From Pseudanabaena cinerea FACHB-1277 (lineage in GTDB: Bacteria; Cyanobacteriota; Cyanobacteriia; Pseudanabaenales; Pseudanabaenaceae), in NCBI RefSeq assembly GCF_014696345.1, contig NZ_JACJPY010000004.1:23517-87516 (forward strand): 64,000 nt of DNA, in the 5' to 3' direction. The notes below the pieces were generated by a model that was given only the letters and a program-made list of their open reading frames with translations, made no database searches and was not told where the DNA came from. Positions within the stretch are counted from its first letter, which is position 1. The number at the start of each line of letters is the position of its first letter. The position numbers and the translations under genes were made by a program. Positions 32,835 through 41,729 of the stretch are shown one piece after another.

Positions 32835-34769
32835 CTAAATCGTAAAAACCACTGACTGATTCCTTCCCTTCTGTTTTGCATGATAGAGAGCTTGGTCGGC
32901 TTGGTTGATTAAAACGCAAGGCGATCGCTCAAGGTTGGGAATATCCGACACGATCCCCATACTAACGCTGACAAAATCCTTCACATCTGAACATTGATGC
33001 GGAATTTTTAAATCAGCGATCGCCGCATGAATCCGTTCAGCAACAGCGATCGCCCCTTCAATATTAGTATTGGGCAAAATCACAATAAACTCTTCACCGC
33101 CATATCGCGCCACTAGATCCGTAGCCCGACATAGCAAAAGCTCCACAGCTTGAGCAATTTTGATGAGACAGTCATCTCCAAGTTGATGTCCATAGCAATC
33201 GTTATAGCGTTTGAAATAATCGACATCAAACATGAGCAATGATAAGGGTCGCTGCTCCCGATGTAGCCTTTGCCATTCATACATAATCCGTTCATCAAAG
33301 CATCGCCGATTAGCAATTTGGGTGAGTCCATCGAGGTTAACTAACTTTTGCAATTCCAAATTGACGCGCCTCAATTCTGCTTGTGTTTGCGCGAGGGCTA
33401 AATCTGCTTTTTTGCGATCGCTAATATCTGTCACTCTTACCAAATTCATCTCTTTTCCCGCAACTGCGATGGGCTTAGCCGCCAAATTTCCCCAGAAATG
33501 ATTCCCTTTTTTGGTAATGTATTCTACTTCTTGACTCCAATATCCAAATTGTTCAATATCCCCATGAATTGATTTGATTTGCGCTTCGGTAAACTTGCAC
33601 TTCTGCAAAGTTTGCCCTTCAATGCCGATAAGTTCCTCTTTGCGATCTGCTTCAAACATATTCACAGCACGGCGATTGCAGTCAAAGGTCAACATACTAA
33701 AGGGATCAACTAAAAAAATCGCATCAGCCGAGCCATTATAAATTTCTTCCCGAAGATCGTTGTTGTAAGCTAGATCTAGTTCGGCACGTTTGCGATCGCT
33801 AATATCTAGATAAATCCCTGCTAGAGTCTGAACTTTATTTTGATCATTAACGATTGGAAACTTGGTCATGATGAAGGTATGTGTTCCATCAGGTAACTGT
33901 ACAGTTTCTTCAAAACTGATAGAAATCTCCTCAAAAATCGCCTGTTTTTCCATGCTTCGCAATCTTCGGATTACTTCATAGGGGAAAAAATCTTGATCTT
34001 TCTTGCCTATAATCTCCTCTTTAGGCATCTGCATCCAATAGGCAAATTCGTTATTGATGGATAAATATGTTCCTTCCAAATCTTTGATACAAATTGGTGT
34101 TGGTGCATTCTCTAAAAAAGAATTCAGTAATGCTTCACTTTGACGCAATGCTTCTTCAGTATGTTTAAGATCGCTGATATCCACATAGGCGATCGCCACT
34201 CCATATCCTTTTAAAGGAATAGGAGCCGCACTAACACTCAACCATCGCACATTGCCACTAACATCAAGCAGTCCCATCTTGACATTATCGATCTCTCGAT
34301 TTTCCTTTAAAGCCCTGACGCTGGCATATTCGCTGGTGGGCATAGGCGAACCATCAAAGCGAATAATTTGCCATGCAGGGGAATCATAGGTGCGCTCTAT
34401 TAGTTCTTGATTCGGTACTGTGAGGATCGCCTCAGAAGCGGTATTGCCTTCAATCAGGTTCCCTTCAGAATCAGTTACAGAAATACCGATGGGCAAACTT
34501 TCAAAAAGAAGCTTGTACTTCTGCTCTGATTTTTTGAGGGAAATTTCAATATGCTTGATTGTCTCATTAATCCAACGGGTTGCGACAATTGCAAAAACTA
34601 TCGATAAAATTAGCATGATCCCACAAATGCAAACCGTCCAGAAATAGTTGCATAAAGGATTTAGCAGTCCCACCGACCCAATAATTTGCACCCCCAATGG
34701 CATCACTACCAACCATTGCAATGGGATGTCATCTATACGCGATCGCTGAGTTAGCCATTTAAGGGCCAT
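32835..34769 (-). CDS. Diguanylate cyclase with three PAS domains
   Basis: 644 aa. Two membrane segments near residues 18-58 anchor it. Three PAS/PAC sensor modules follow, with linkers AYVDISDLKHTEEAL, GIYLDISDRKRAEL and RVTDISDRKKADLAL. The C-terminal GGDEF domain has the active site RYGGEEFIVILP and the family opening LVNLDGLTQIANRR. It should make cyclic di-GMP. No RxxD inhibition site is evident just before GGEEF. No EAL domain is present. It stands alone, transcribed leftwards. Confidence 0.9.
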   Translation of the reverse strand: MALKWLTQRSRIDDIPLQWLVVMPLGVQIIGSVGLLNPLCNYFWTVCICGIMLILSIVFAIVATRWINETIKHIEISLKKSEQKYKLLFESLPIGISVTDSEGNLIEGNTASEAILTVPNQELIERTYDSPAWQIIRFDGSPMPTSEYASVRALKENREIDNVKMGLLDVSGNVRWLSVSAAPIPLKGYGVAIAYVDISDLKHTEEALRQSEALLNSFLENAPTPICIKDLEGTYLSINNEFAYWMQMPKEEIIGKKDQDFFPYEVIRRLRSMEKQAIFEEISISFEETVQLPDGTHTFIMTKFPIVNDQNKVQTLAGIYLDISDRKRAELDLAYNNDLREEIYNGSADAIFLVDPFSMLTFDCNRRAVNMFEADRKEELIGIEGQTLQKCKFTEAQIKSIHGDIEQFGYWSQEVEYITKKGNHFWGNLAAKPIAVAGKEMNLVRVTDISDRKKADLALAQTQAELRRVNLELQKLVNLDGLTQIANRRCFDERIMYEWQRLHREQRPLSLLMFDVDYFKRYNDCYGHQLGDDCLIKIAQAVELLLCRATDLVARYGGEEFIVILPNTNIEGAIAVAERIHAAIADLKIPHQCSDVKDFVSVSMGIVSDIPNLERSPCVLINQADQALYHAKQKGRNQSVVFTI

Positions 34770-34930
34770 AACAAGAAGACTCTGGAGCTAGGCTATATAT
34801 GGGCTTGATATGGGTATGTATTTCTATATACACAAGTTTACCAATATTCGCTTTCTTCTTGATTAACAAGCAAGAAAAATTCACGATTCTAGCCATTAGC
34901 TTGTTTCACGAGCTTTTTTTGTAAGCGATC

Positions 34931-35079
34931 GTTTAGAGTCTGTTTGAGAAATCTAGACATTCGCTAAAAATGTCGATTGCTCCCCCCAGCCCCTTACGAA
35001 AGGATGGGTACATATTAAAAAAGTCCCCCTTTTTTATGGGGATTTAGGGGGATCAAAACTTTTCAAACAGCCTCTAAAA
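34931..35079. mobile_element. MITE with ~20-bp imperfect terminal inverted repeats
   Basis: GTTTAGAGTCTGTTTGAGAA (34931-34950) is mirrored at 35060-35079. Internal blocks TCCCCCCAGCCCC and AAAGTCCCCCT / AGGGGGATC are typical of a non-autonomous element family found in cyanobacterial genomes. It ends 4 bp from the stop of the truncated recJ. The rest of the 34770-35083 gap shows no gene. Confidence 0.75.
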
Positions 35080-35083
35080 CACT

Positions 35084-36223
35084 TCAAGGATAGAGAGTAT
35101 CCTGCACTTCCCGATCCACGATTACCAAAACCCGTTCTTGTTTAATATCAAACCCCTCAGACTTTCTTTTAGTCATATAGGCGATCGCCTCTTGTTCAAT
35201 ATCTTTGCAAAGCTCCTGCCGCTTTTTATTTGTAGACTCACATTCCTGCGCCAAGGCGATCGCCTCTCCCATTTCATCACAGGTTAATAGATCAATAATG
35301 GTTTGAGGATTGCCAATGCGCCCGATCGCATTAATTCTTGGTCCCAAACCAAAGCCGATCGCCTCTGGTTTCATCCCCACTTGTTTATCCTTGCTAATGC
35401 CCGATTCATTAATCAGCGCAATAATCCCAATTACTTTGGACTGCGAGAGTAACCGCAAGCCTTTTTTAACTAAGCGGCGGTTAATGCCCGTTAAGGATGC
35501 CAGATCGGCAATTGTACCGAGTGTGAATAATTCTAAAAGCGGTTGCTCTAATTCTGCCCGTTTGCCAAAGCGATCGCTTAGCTCCAAAGCCAAAATATAG
35601 GCAACGCCAACACCCGCGATCGTGAAGTAAGGGGAATCGGGATCGACTTGGTATTTAGGATTGAGGATGGCTGTGGCAGGGGGCAGCTTGCTAAGGTCTT
35701 CGGGGACTTCGTGGTGATCGGTGACAATTACGGAAATACTTAAGGATTCGGCAAGGGCGATCGCCTCATATGCCGCGATGCCATTATCCACCGTGATAAT
35801 TAATTTCACATCACGCTCATGACAATCTTGGACAATGCGCGGATTAATGCCATAACCCTCCGTCATCCGACTAGGAATTTCATATTCGACCCTTGCCCCT
35901 AGCAATCGTAGGGTGCGAATCAACAAAGCGGTGCTAGTCATGCCATCCACATCATAATCACCGCAAATCGTTATGCGATCGCCATTTTTGATCGCCATTT
36001 CGATGCGATCGACACTTTTTAATAAATCAGGAAAAGCTTGAATAGCAGAGGGAAACTCCTCTAACTCAGGATCAAGGAAGATATGGGCGGCTTCAGGGGT
36101 ATTAATACCGCGATTAAGCAAAACCTGTGCCATTATAGGGGAAAGACCTGTTACATCAGCGATTTCCTGTGCTAATTCAGGTTGCGCGGTGCAAATCTGC
36201 CAACGCTGTTGCGGTAAATTCAT
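35084..36223 (-). pseudogene. recJ: RecJ single-strand exonuclease, C-terminally truncated
   Basis: 379 aa; complete RecJ proteins have about 570 or more. The DHH phosphoesterase half is intact: motif I DYDVDGMTSTA, VDNGIAA, motif III VTDHHEVP and the GLGPRINAIGR block. The frame ends after VLVIVDREV with QDTLYP, just where the DHHA1 domain should begin (normally followed by a GVIGIVASRL-like stretch). The MITE lies 4 bp beyond the stop. Without DHHA1 and the OB fold it should not process DNA normally. Assembly error is the main alternative. Confidence 0.8.
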
Positions 36224-36307
36224 AGGAACACTTATATAATTATTAAGAATGTCTTAAAAAATTTCTCAAACACTGTCTAGCCAAAATCGTTGCGAGTCCG
36301 CAAACCC

Positions 36308-37420
36308 ATGAGGACTATTCCAACATTACCTGAATCAACCTTACAACTTTTACTCTTCATTGACGATCGCCCCAAAGCTAAAGATCTTGTCAAGGAGGTA
36401 GAGGCATTTTTGCAGCAAGAAAAAGACTGTCGTTCTGAGCTGCAAATCATCAATGTGGCTAGTCAACCGCAATTAGCTGAACTTTTTAAAGTGGTCATGT
36501 CCCCTGCCTTACTCAAACTATCGCCCTTGCCCCGTCAAACCATCGCTGGCAAGAATATCCTGAAGCAGCTAGAAACTTGCTGGGATACATGGAAGCAACA
36601 GGTACTTGAGCAAACCCATAGCCATCCGCCAGAGCTTGCTCAAAATATCGAATATATGAATGCGGTTGCCCACCTTGCCGATGAGGTATTTCGACTGACT
36701 CAAGAAAAGTCAGAAATAGAGGAACAGATCCGCTTTAAAGATCGGGTGTTAGCCATGCTTGCCCATGACTTACGCAACCCGCTTACCGCAATTTTGTTGG
36801 CGATCGATACCATCGAAAAAAGTGCCGATAAGATCGATCCCCAAATAGCAGCAAGGCTCCTAAAACACGCCCGTACTAAGGCAAAGGAGGCAGATAGCAT
36901 GATTACCGACATCCTCGAAGCGGGGCGCGGGGCAAACGCACAATTTCGGACTCAGCGTCAAAAAATTCAATTCGATCAGCTTTGCCACAGCGTAATTAGT
37001 GATTTTTATCTAAATAAATGTTTAGAAAGCAAGCATCAAAAATTAATTAGGGATATTCCCACCGATTTACCCGCCGTTTATATCGATCAAGAAAAAATTC
37101 GGCAGGTTTTAATCAATCTTTTGAGCAATGCCACCAAATACACCCCCGAAGGCGGCAAAATTGAGGTGACAGTCATGCACCGCACCTCCCAAAAAATTGA
37201 GGTGAGCATTACCGACAATGGTCCTGGCATTCCTGCGGAGTTACGCGATCGCATTTTTGATGAGCGCTATCGCCTTGAGCGGGATCACCAAGCCGATGGC
37301 TATGGCATTGGCTTATCCCTCTGTCGCCGTATTATCACCGCCCATTATGGTCACATCTGGGTCGATGATGCGATCGGCAAAGAAGGCAGTTGTTTCCGAT
37401 TTACCTTACCGATTTATTAG
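36308..37420 (+). CDS. sasA: Clock-output histidine kinase SasA
   Basis: Residues about 10-100 form the KaiB-like thioredoxin fold (LQLLLFIDDRPKAKDLVKEV, IINVASQPQLAELF, SPALLKLSPLPRQT). This part binds KaiC. The kinase half has the H-box MLAHDLRNPLTAILLA with His153, N-box NLLSNATKYTPEGG and G-boxes DNGPGIP and DGYGIGLSLC. It phosphorylates the response regulator RpaA to transmit circadian time. I start at ATG 36308 rather than an upstream TTG at 36290. 370 aa, normal. Kai genes and rpaA are not in the window. Confidence 0.93.
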   Translation: MRTIPTLPESTLQLLLFIDDRPKAKDLVKEVEAFLQQEKDCRSELQIINVASQPQLAELFKVVMSPALLKLSPLPRQTIAGKNILKQLETCWDTWKQQVLEQTHSHPPELAQNIEYMNAVAHLADEVFRLTQEKSEIEEQIRFKDRVLAMLAHDLRNPLTAILLAIDTIEKSADKIDPQIAARLLKHARTKAKEADSMITDILEAGRGANAQFRTQRQKIQFDQLCHSVISDFYLNKCLESKHQKLIRDIPTDLPAVYIDQEKIRQVLINLLSNATKYTPEGGKIEVTVMHRTSQKIEVSITDNGPGIPAELRDRIFDERYRLERDHQADGYGIGLSLCRRIITAHYGHIWVDDAIGKEGSCFRFTLPIY

Positions 37421-37580
37421 GTAAATTTATTAGGCAAATTATAGGTAAATTTATTAGGCAAAGAGTTCATTTCCCCGAAAGCGGTCAGGATGACCGCGCT
37501 ACAGAAATATCAATCGGTCTGCTAATCCTTTACAATTCTTACTAGCACTCAATATTTGGCATTAATTTGGCATTAAAACT

Positions 37581-37799
37581 ATGGCACTCAAAAAAGGCAC
37601 AATGGTCAAGGCAATTCGGGAGAAGCTAGAAAATAGTCCTGAAGCAATGGCAAATGATACGCGCTGGTCATCCTATATTTTTGAAACATGGGGAGAAGTA
37701 ACTGACCTGCGCGGCGAATATGTACAGATCAAGTTTGGCAAAGTCCCTACCCCTGTGATCTGGCTGCACAAAGAGCAGCTTGAAGAACAATCCGCTTAG
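37581..37799 (+). CDS. ndhO: NAD(P)H-quinone oxidoreductase subunit O
   Basis: 72 aa, full family length: KKGTMVKAIREKLENS, ETWGEVTDLRGEYVQIKFG and PTPVIWLHKEQLE are the conserved stretches. NdhO is a peripheral, cyanobacterial/plant-specific subunit on the cytoplasmic side of the NDH-1 complex, involved in cyclic electron flow and respiration. It follows sasA by 160 bp as a separate unit and ends with a strong terminator. Confidence 0.93.
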   Translation: MALKKGTMVKAIREKLENSPEAMANDTRWSSYIFETWGEVTDLRGEYVQIKFGKVPTPVIWLHKEQLEEQSA

Positions 37800-37838
37800 A
37801 AATAGTCCGCACTAAGCGCAGACTCTCTCTAAACCGAA

Positions 37839-37866
37839 AACACCTAACAGCCTGTTAGGTGTTTTT
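37839..37866 (+). terminator. Terminator of ndhO
   Basis: AACACCTAACA pairs with TGTTAGGTGTT around GCC, followed by six Ts (37861-37866). Confidence 0.9.
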
Positions 37867-38018
37867 TATTGTTAGGCATATCCAAACCCAGACAATTCCT
37901 AACAGACTAAAAGGTGACGATCGCTGCCTAAACGCCTAATCTAATTACATTGAATGCAAAAGCCATGCAAATCATTAACTAAACCTAACAAATAACTTGA
38001 TTAGTTCAGGGCAGAACC

Positions 38019-38861
38019 ATGACTACGGCAACCCATTTCTCAGAGATTAGCGAGACTTCTAAAGTACAAGAGTTGAAAGTGCGCGAGTTTTCGGTTGCCG
38101 ATAAAACCACAACCCTCGAACTACTCAAGCAATATCATCAGTCCCCTTCGCCAATGCGGTCAGTCTATCTACGCGATCGCATTGTCAAATTGAATATTGG
38201 ACTGATTAAAAAAGAAGTCCGCTTTTGGGCAGATCGCCAATCAGAACTTTATGAGGATCTATTGCAAGTGGGGGCGATCGGGCTAATTGGCGCGGTTGAT
38301 CGCTTTGAACTAAATCGTGGTTATGCCTTTAGCTCCTTTGCCGTGCGCTACATTCGCGGCGAAATTCAACATTACATGAGAGACAAGAGTACATCGGTAC
38401 GCATTCCCCGTCGATGCCTTGAACTGCAACAGCAATCAATCAAGGTGATGCAAAAACTCCGTAACACCTTACAGCGAGAACCATCTGCGAGGGAAGTAGC
38501 GCAGGCATTAGGTGTCACCCTTGAGGAATGGCAAGAGACAAAACTAGCTTGCCAAAATCGCGCCCCCTTGAGTCTAGATGCTCCCGTTCGTGCTGAGGAA
38601 TTAGATTCTGCATCCATTGGTGACTTGGTTGCTGATCCTAAGAGCAATCAAGTTTTGCATCAGGATGATAAATTAAGGTTGCAACAGGCTCTAGGCAAAT
38701 TAGAGCAGCGCACTAGGGAAATTGTCGAGTTCGTATTTATCGAAGACCTGCCACAGGTGGAAGTTGCCAAGATGTTTGGCGTAAGCGCGGTAACGATTTC
38801 TCGCCAAATTAAAAAGGGGCTATCAACCTTGCGCTATGTTTTAGAATCTGAAGCTTGCTAA
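38019..38861 (+). CDS. Group 3 sigma-70 family sigma factor, SigF-like
   Basis: 280 aa without region 1.1. Region 2 reads DLLQVGAIGLIGAVDRFELNRGYAFSSFAVRYIRGEIQHYMRD. The run ends in IRGEIQHYMRDKS, the alternative-sigma pattern shared with SigB/SigF rather than housekeeping sigma. Region 3 follows (RIPRRCLELQQQ). Region 4 has the HTH LPQVEVAKMFGVSAVTISRQ. In Synechocystis SigF controls type IV pili and motility; whether this protein is the orthologue is inference. It is convergent with the tonB gene; the 28-bp gap leaves little room for a terminator. Confidence 0.85.
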   Translation: MTTATHFSEISETSKVQELKVREFSVADKTTTLELLKQYHQSPSPMRSVYLRDRIVKLNIGLIKKEVRFWADRQSELYEDLLQVGAIGLIGAVDRFELNRGYAFSSFAVRYIRGEIQHYMRDKSTSVRIPRRCLELQQQSIKVMQKLRNTLQREPSAREVAQALGVTLEEWQETKLACQNRAPLSLDAPVRAEELDSASIGDLVADPKSNQVLHQDDKLRLQQALGKLEQRTREIVEFVFIEDLPQVEVAKMFGVSAVTISRQIKKGLSTLRYVLESEAC

Positions 38862-38889
38862 TTTTTACTCGACTTTGACAGTTTTTAGT

Positions 38890-40305
38890 TTACTGACTTT
38901 GTAAGTCAGTTGGCTCAGTAGCTGGGATAGATGGAGTTCTAGGAATTACTGTCGGGGTTTCAACTGGTGCTGGGGAAACTGGTGGATTAACTATGGGGGC
39001 ATTCTGTAAAGATTCTTGAGGAACAGTATTGGGAGAGTTATTTGGAATGGTCACAGGTTTAATCAGTTCAGGCGAAGCGATCGGATCTCCGACAACTTCA
39101 GGGTTAGGAGCTTTTGGCGGCTGAGATGTCTGAGTGGCTGCATCTTGTACAGAGTCTACAGGATTATTGATTGGGGCAGTATTACTGGAATTATTGGGCT
39201 TATTTTCCTGCTGTTCAGATCGTCTCTGCTCGGCTTGCTCTTGTTCCACCCTTCTTTGCTCCTGATTTCTCCTTGCATAATCTGAGTTTTCAATTTGAAA
39301 ATTGATTTTGGCAGGGATTGCGGCTTTGCCACTTTGGGAAGGATCAAATTTCCAGTTCCTAGCAGCTTGTTTTGCTGCTTCATCTAGTTCAGGATGTCCG
39401 CTAGAGTTAATTAAACGCACATTAATAACATTGCCGTTGGCATCAACATCAACAGCAACCTTGGCTTCACCTTCTAGACCACGCTCTTTGGCATTAACTG
39501 GATATTCAGGCTTTGCACAGCTTTGACAACGAATTCTTTGCTTGCCAGACGAGTTATGAGTGGGGTTTGCAGGGTTAGGAGCAGTATTAGTTGTGTTAGT
39601 CGTATTAGTTGTGTTAGTGGAGTTGGGATTTCCTGTTGGTAAACCAAAGGGAGCGCCGATTTTGCCTAAAGTATTGCTAGAAGCACTTCCATCAGTGCGA
39701 TCGCCTGTTTTACCTAGCCCTGTTCCTGTGTTTTTTTTGCTATTGCCATTGGGAGTCAAGCTGCCCAAACCTTGGCCTGTAAATAAATTTTGCATATTAG
39801 GTGCAACTTTGATCGGACTAGAATTAGCGCTAGACAAAACCTTGCTCGGATCGGTGACAATATCTTTTGCTGCTTCAGCAAGATTTTTGCTGTCTAACGA
39901 TTGATCGATATCTGTAGATGCAAGATTACCTACATTTTGCGAAGATTGACTAGGATGATCAAGATTAGCAACAGGTGCATAGGCGATCGCTTCCCGCAGG
40001 CTATCAGCAACCTCTGGCGATGTCTCCTGCTTAGTTTGTAGATCAGTCTCTACAGGCTCATTAGTATCCTCAATTTCAACAATTTGCCAATCTAGCGATT
40101 CCTCTATTTGCCCATTGGAAGAGCCACCAATAAGTCTCCCTAACTGTGGTAGTGCGGATAATGTGACAACATGAAAAGCAATGGAACAAGGGATACTTAC
40201 TGCTAAGAAGATCTGAAGTGCTTTCCATTCGCGATCGCGCTGTTGATTTGCAAGATTATTGGCAGAGCAGTTAGACATTTCTGGCTTTTCTTTGTTGACA
40301 TTCAT
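38890..40305 (-). CDS. TonB-family energy transducer with an extended C-terminal tail
   Basis: 471 aa. A membrane anchor at about 30-55 (ALQIFLAVSIPCSIAFHVVTLS) is followed by a long periplasmic linker with an Asn-Thr tandem repeat. The TonB C-terminal domain lies at about 265-345: CAKPEYPVNAKERGLEGEAKV, VINVRLINSSGHPELDEAA and NWKFDPS. About 130 further residues follow, rich in Glu/Arg/Gln then Pro/Asn. In classical TonB the domain ends the protein, so this tail is odd. The gene diverges from exbB-exbD and the receptor gene. It should pass proton-motive energy to outer-membrane receptors. Confidence 0.85.
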   Translation of the reverse strand: MNVNKEKPEMSNCSANNLANQQRDREWKALQIFLAVSIPCSIAFHVVTLSALPQLGRLIGGSSNGQIEESLDWQIVEIEDTNEPVETDLQTKQETSPEVADSLREAIAYAPVANLDHPSQSSQNVGNLASTDIDQSLDSKNLAEAAKDIVTDPSKVLSSANSSPIKVAPNMQNLFTGQGLGSLTPNGNSKKNTGTGLGKTGDRTDGSASSNTLGKIGAPFGLPTGNPNSTNTTNTTNTTNTAPNPANPTHNSSGKQRIRCQSCAKPEYPVNAKERGLEGEAKVAVDVDANGNVINVRLINSSGHPELDEAAKQAARNWKFDPSQSGKAAIPAKINFQIENSDYARRNQEQRRVEQEQAEQRRSEQQENKPNNSSNTAPINNPVDSVQDAATQTSQPPKAPNPEVVGDPIASPELIKPVTIPNNSPNTVPQESLQNAPIVNPPVSPAPVETPTVIPRTPSIPATEPTDLQSQ

Positions 40306-40350
40306 AATGAAAAACTAGTGATGCTTGTAATGTAGGGTTTTGCTTAGAGA

Positions 40351-40378
40351 CTGTCAAGTTTGACAGGCTGTCAAACTT
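40351..40378. promoter_or_regulatory. Nested palindrome between tonB and exbB (TTGACA-N3-TGTCAA)
   Basis: AAGTTTGACAG-G-CTGTCAAACTT (40356-40378) is a perfect 23-bp palindrome. CTGTCAA at 40351 adds a third half-site. A related TTGACA-N3-TGTCTT lies ahead of the receptor gene at 41614. It is a good candidate operator for the whole uptake locus. The rest of the 213-bp gap shows no other feature. Confidence 0.65.
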
Positions 40379-40518
40379 TCTTTGCGTCAAAAAAAGCGAT
40401 ATGGTGATTAATGCCCAAAAAAGTCATCACACTTTTGGGAATTGGTATAGCTTCAATGCTTTACATTGCAATAAAAACCAAAGTTTACAACTGAGCGCAC
40501 TTTTATTAGTCTTAACGT

Positions 40519-41163
40519 ATGGATATTGGAAAAATTTTTGTTGCGGGGGGGATTGTCATGTATCCTCTAAGCGCCTTTTCGATTGTAGCAGCAGCCCTTG
40601 CGTCTGAACGCATCAAATTTTGGTGGTCAATTAAACATAAGCAAAGACGTTTGGTGAGGGATATTCTGAATATCTATACAAGCGATCGTCAAACGGCTCT
40701 ATTCAGACTAAGAAATAATTTGCACTTTCCGATCGCTCGTATTTTTTTAGCAGCAATGGAACTAGAGTATCCCAATCCCGAAGAGTTTCGGCTGGCTCTA
40801 GAAAGTGAAGCGCAGGCAGAAGTACCAATTCTCAAACGCTTTAATACTGCCTTTGAAACAATTATTAGTCTTGCACCCCTGCTAGGATTACTAGGTACAG
40901 TGCTGGGATTAATTACTTCCTTTGCTTCACTGACTTTGGGGGATGTTGGCGGTAGTCGTACCACCAACGTTACAGCAGGAATTAGTGAAGCTTTAGTTTC
41001 CACCGCAGCAGGACTAGTGGTTGCAATTTTTACATTGGTTTTTGCTAACACATTTCGCGGATTTTATCAGCAGGAAATTGCACTCATTCAAGAATATGGC
41101 GGTCAGTTGGAACTACTCTACCGCCGTTATTATTATGAGCCAGAACATCGTTTGCAAAAATAA
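40519..41163 (+). CDS. exbB: ExbB/TolQ-family proton channel protein
   Basis: 214 aa. The family core is LAPLLGLLGTVLGLITSFASL followed by ISEALVSTAAGLVVAIFTLVFANTFRG, two of the three membrane helices that form the proton channel with ExbD. The N-terminal helix (VAGGIVMYPLSAFSIVAAALAS) is also present. With ExbD and TonB it energises outer-membrane uptake. It starts the exbB-exbD-receptor run. The spacer to exbD (26 bp) holds three tandem copies of an AGATTAAAAGA-like unit. Confidence 0.92.
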   Translation: MDIGKIFVAGGIVMYPLSAFSIVAAALASERIKFWWSIKHKQRRLVRDILNIYTSDRQTALFRLRNNLHFPIARIFLAAMELEYPNPEEFRLALESEAQAEVPILKRFNTAFETIISLAPLLGLLGTVLGLITSFASLTLGDVGGSRTTNVTAGISEALVSTAAGLVVAIFTLVFANTFRGFYQQEIALIQEYGGQLELLYRRYYYEPEHRLQK

Positions 41164-41189
41164 GATTAAAAGAAGATTAAAAGAAGATT

Positions 41190-41588
41190 ATGCAACTCCC
41201 TGAAGAACCTGAAGTTCCTTTTCAAATTAACATCATTCCCATGATCGATGTGGTGTTTGCGATTCTGACTTTTTTTATTACCGCAACCCTCGTTCTCAAT
41301 CGCACTGAAGGTTTACCCGTCAGCTTGCCTCAAGCTGCAACTACCAAAACCCAAACTCAAAATAAAGTTGTCGTAACCTTAGATGCTCAAGGCAATCTCT
41401 TTTTAAATCGTCAATCGATCGCTTTAGAGCAATTAGAGGCGCAGGTGCGATCGCTAATGAGTAAAGAGAAACAAAATATTGTGGTGATTAATGCCGATGA
41501 AAATGTTTCCCACGGCAAAGCGATCGCGGTCATGGATCGCATTCGTAACATTGAGGGCGTAAAAATGGCGATCGCTACTAAAAAATAG
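41190..41588 (+). CDS. exbD: ExbD/TolR-family biopolymer transport protein
   Basis: 132 aa, one N-terminal membrane helix carrying the essential Asp in NIIPMIDVVFAILTFFI. The periplasmic part ends in GKAIAVMDRIRNIEGVKMAIATK, as usual. It pairs with ExbB to harness the proton gradient for TonB. It is downstream of exbB in the same transcript. The receptor gene follows after 141 bp containing a second copy of the TTGACA operator motif. Confidence 0.92.
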   Translation: MQLPEEPEVPFQINIIPMIDVVFAILTFFITATLVLNRTEGLPVSLPQAATTKTQTQNKVVVTLDAQGNLFLNRQSIALEQLEAQVRSLMSKEKQNIVVINADENVSHGKAIAVMDRIRNIEGVKMAIATKK

Positions 41589-41613
41589 CTGCCCTGAGTC
41601 AAAATGCACTTAT

Positions 41614-41634
41614 TTGACACCCTGTCTTTTGACA
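41614..41634 (+). promoter_or_regulatory. TTGACA-N3-TGTCTT operator-like site ahead of the receptor gene
   Basis: TTGACA-CCC-TGTCTT (41614-41628) is followed directly by another TTGACA (41629-41634). It shares the 6-3-6 arrangement with 40360-40374. Confidence 0.5.
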
Positions 41635-41729
41635 TTTCTATTGCCAATATCAAACAATAGGGTTTTTAATTTGCAGCTCTCTAGGGCTTTTGATCCTAGT
41701 AGCTAAATTTGTGAGGAGTTGAGATCGCT

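Noticed and set aside
37551-37580. Possible CIRCE element (CTAGCACTC) ahead of ndhO
   Set aside because: Only the left half is present; no GAGTGCTAA follows at 9 bp.
40306-40518. Fur box in front of the TonB locus
   Set aside because: No GATAATGAT-like tract was found; the strong palindrome there has a different sequence.
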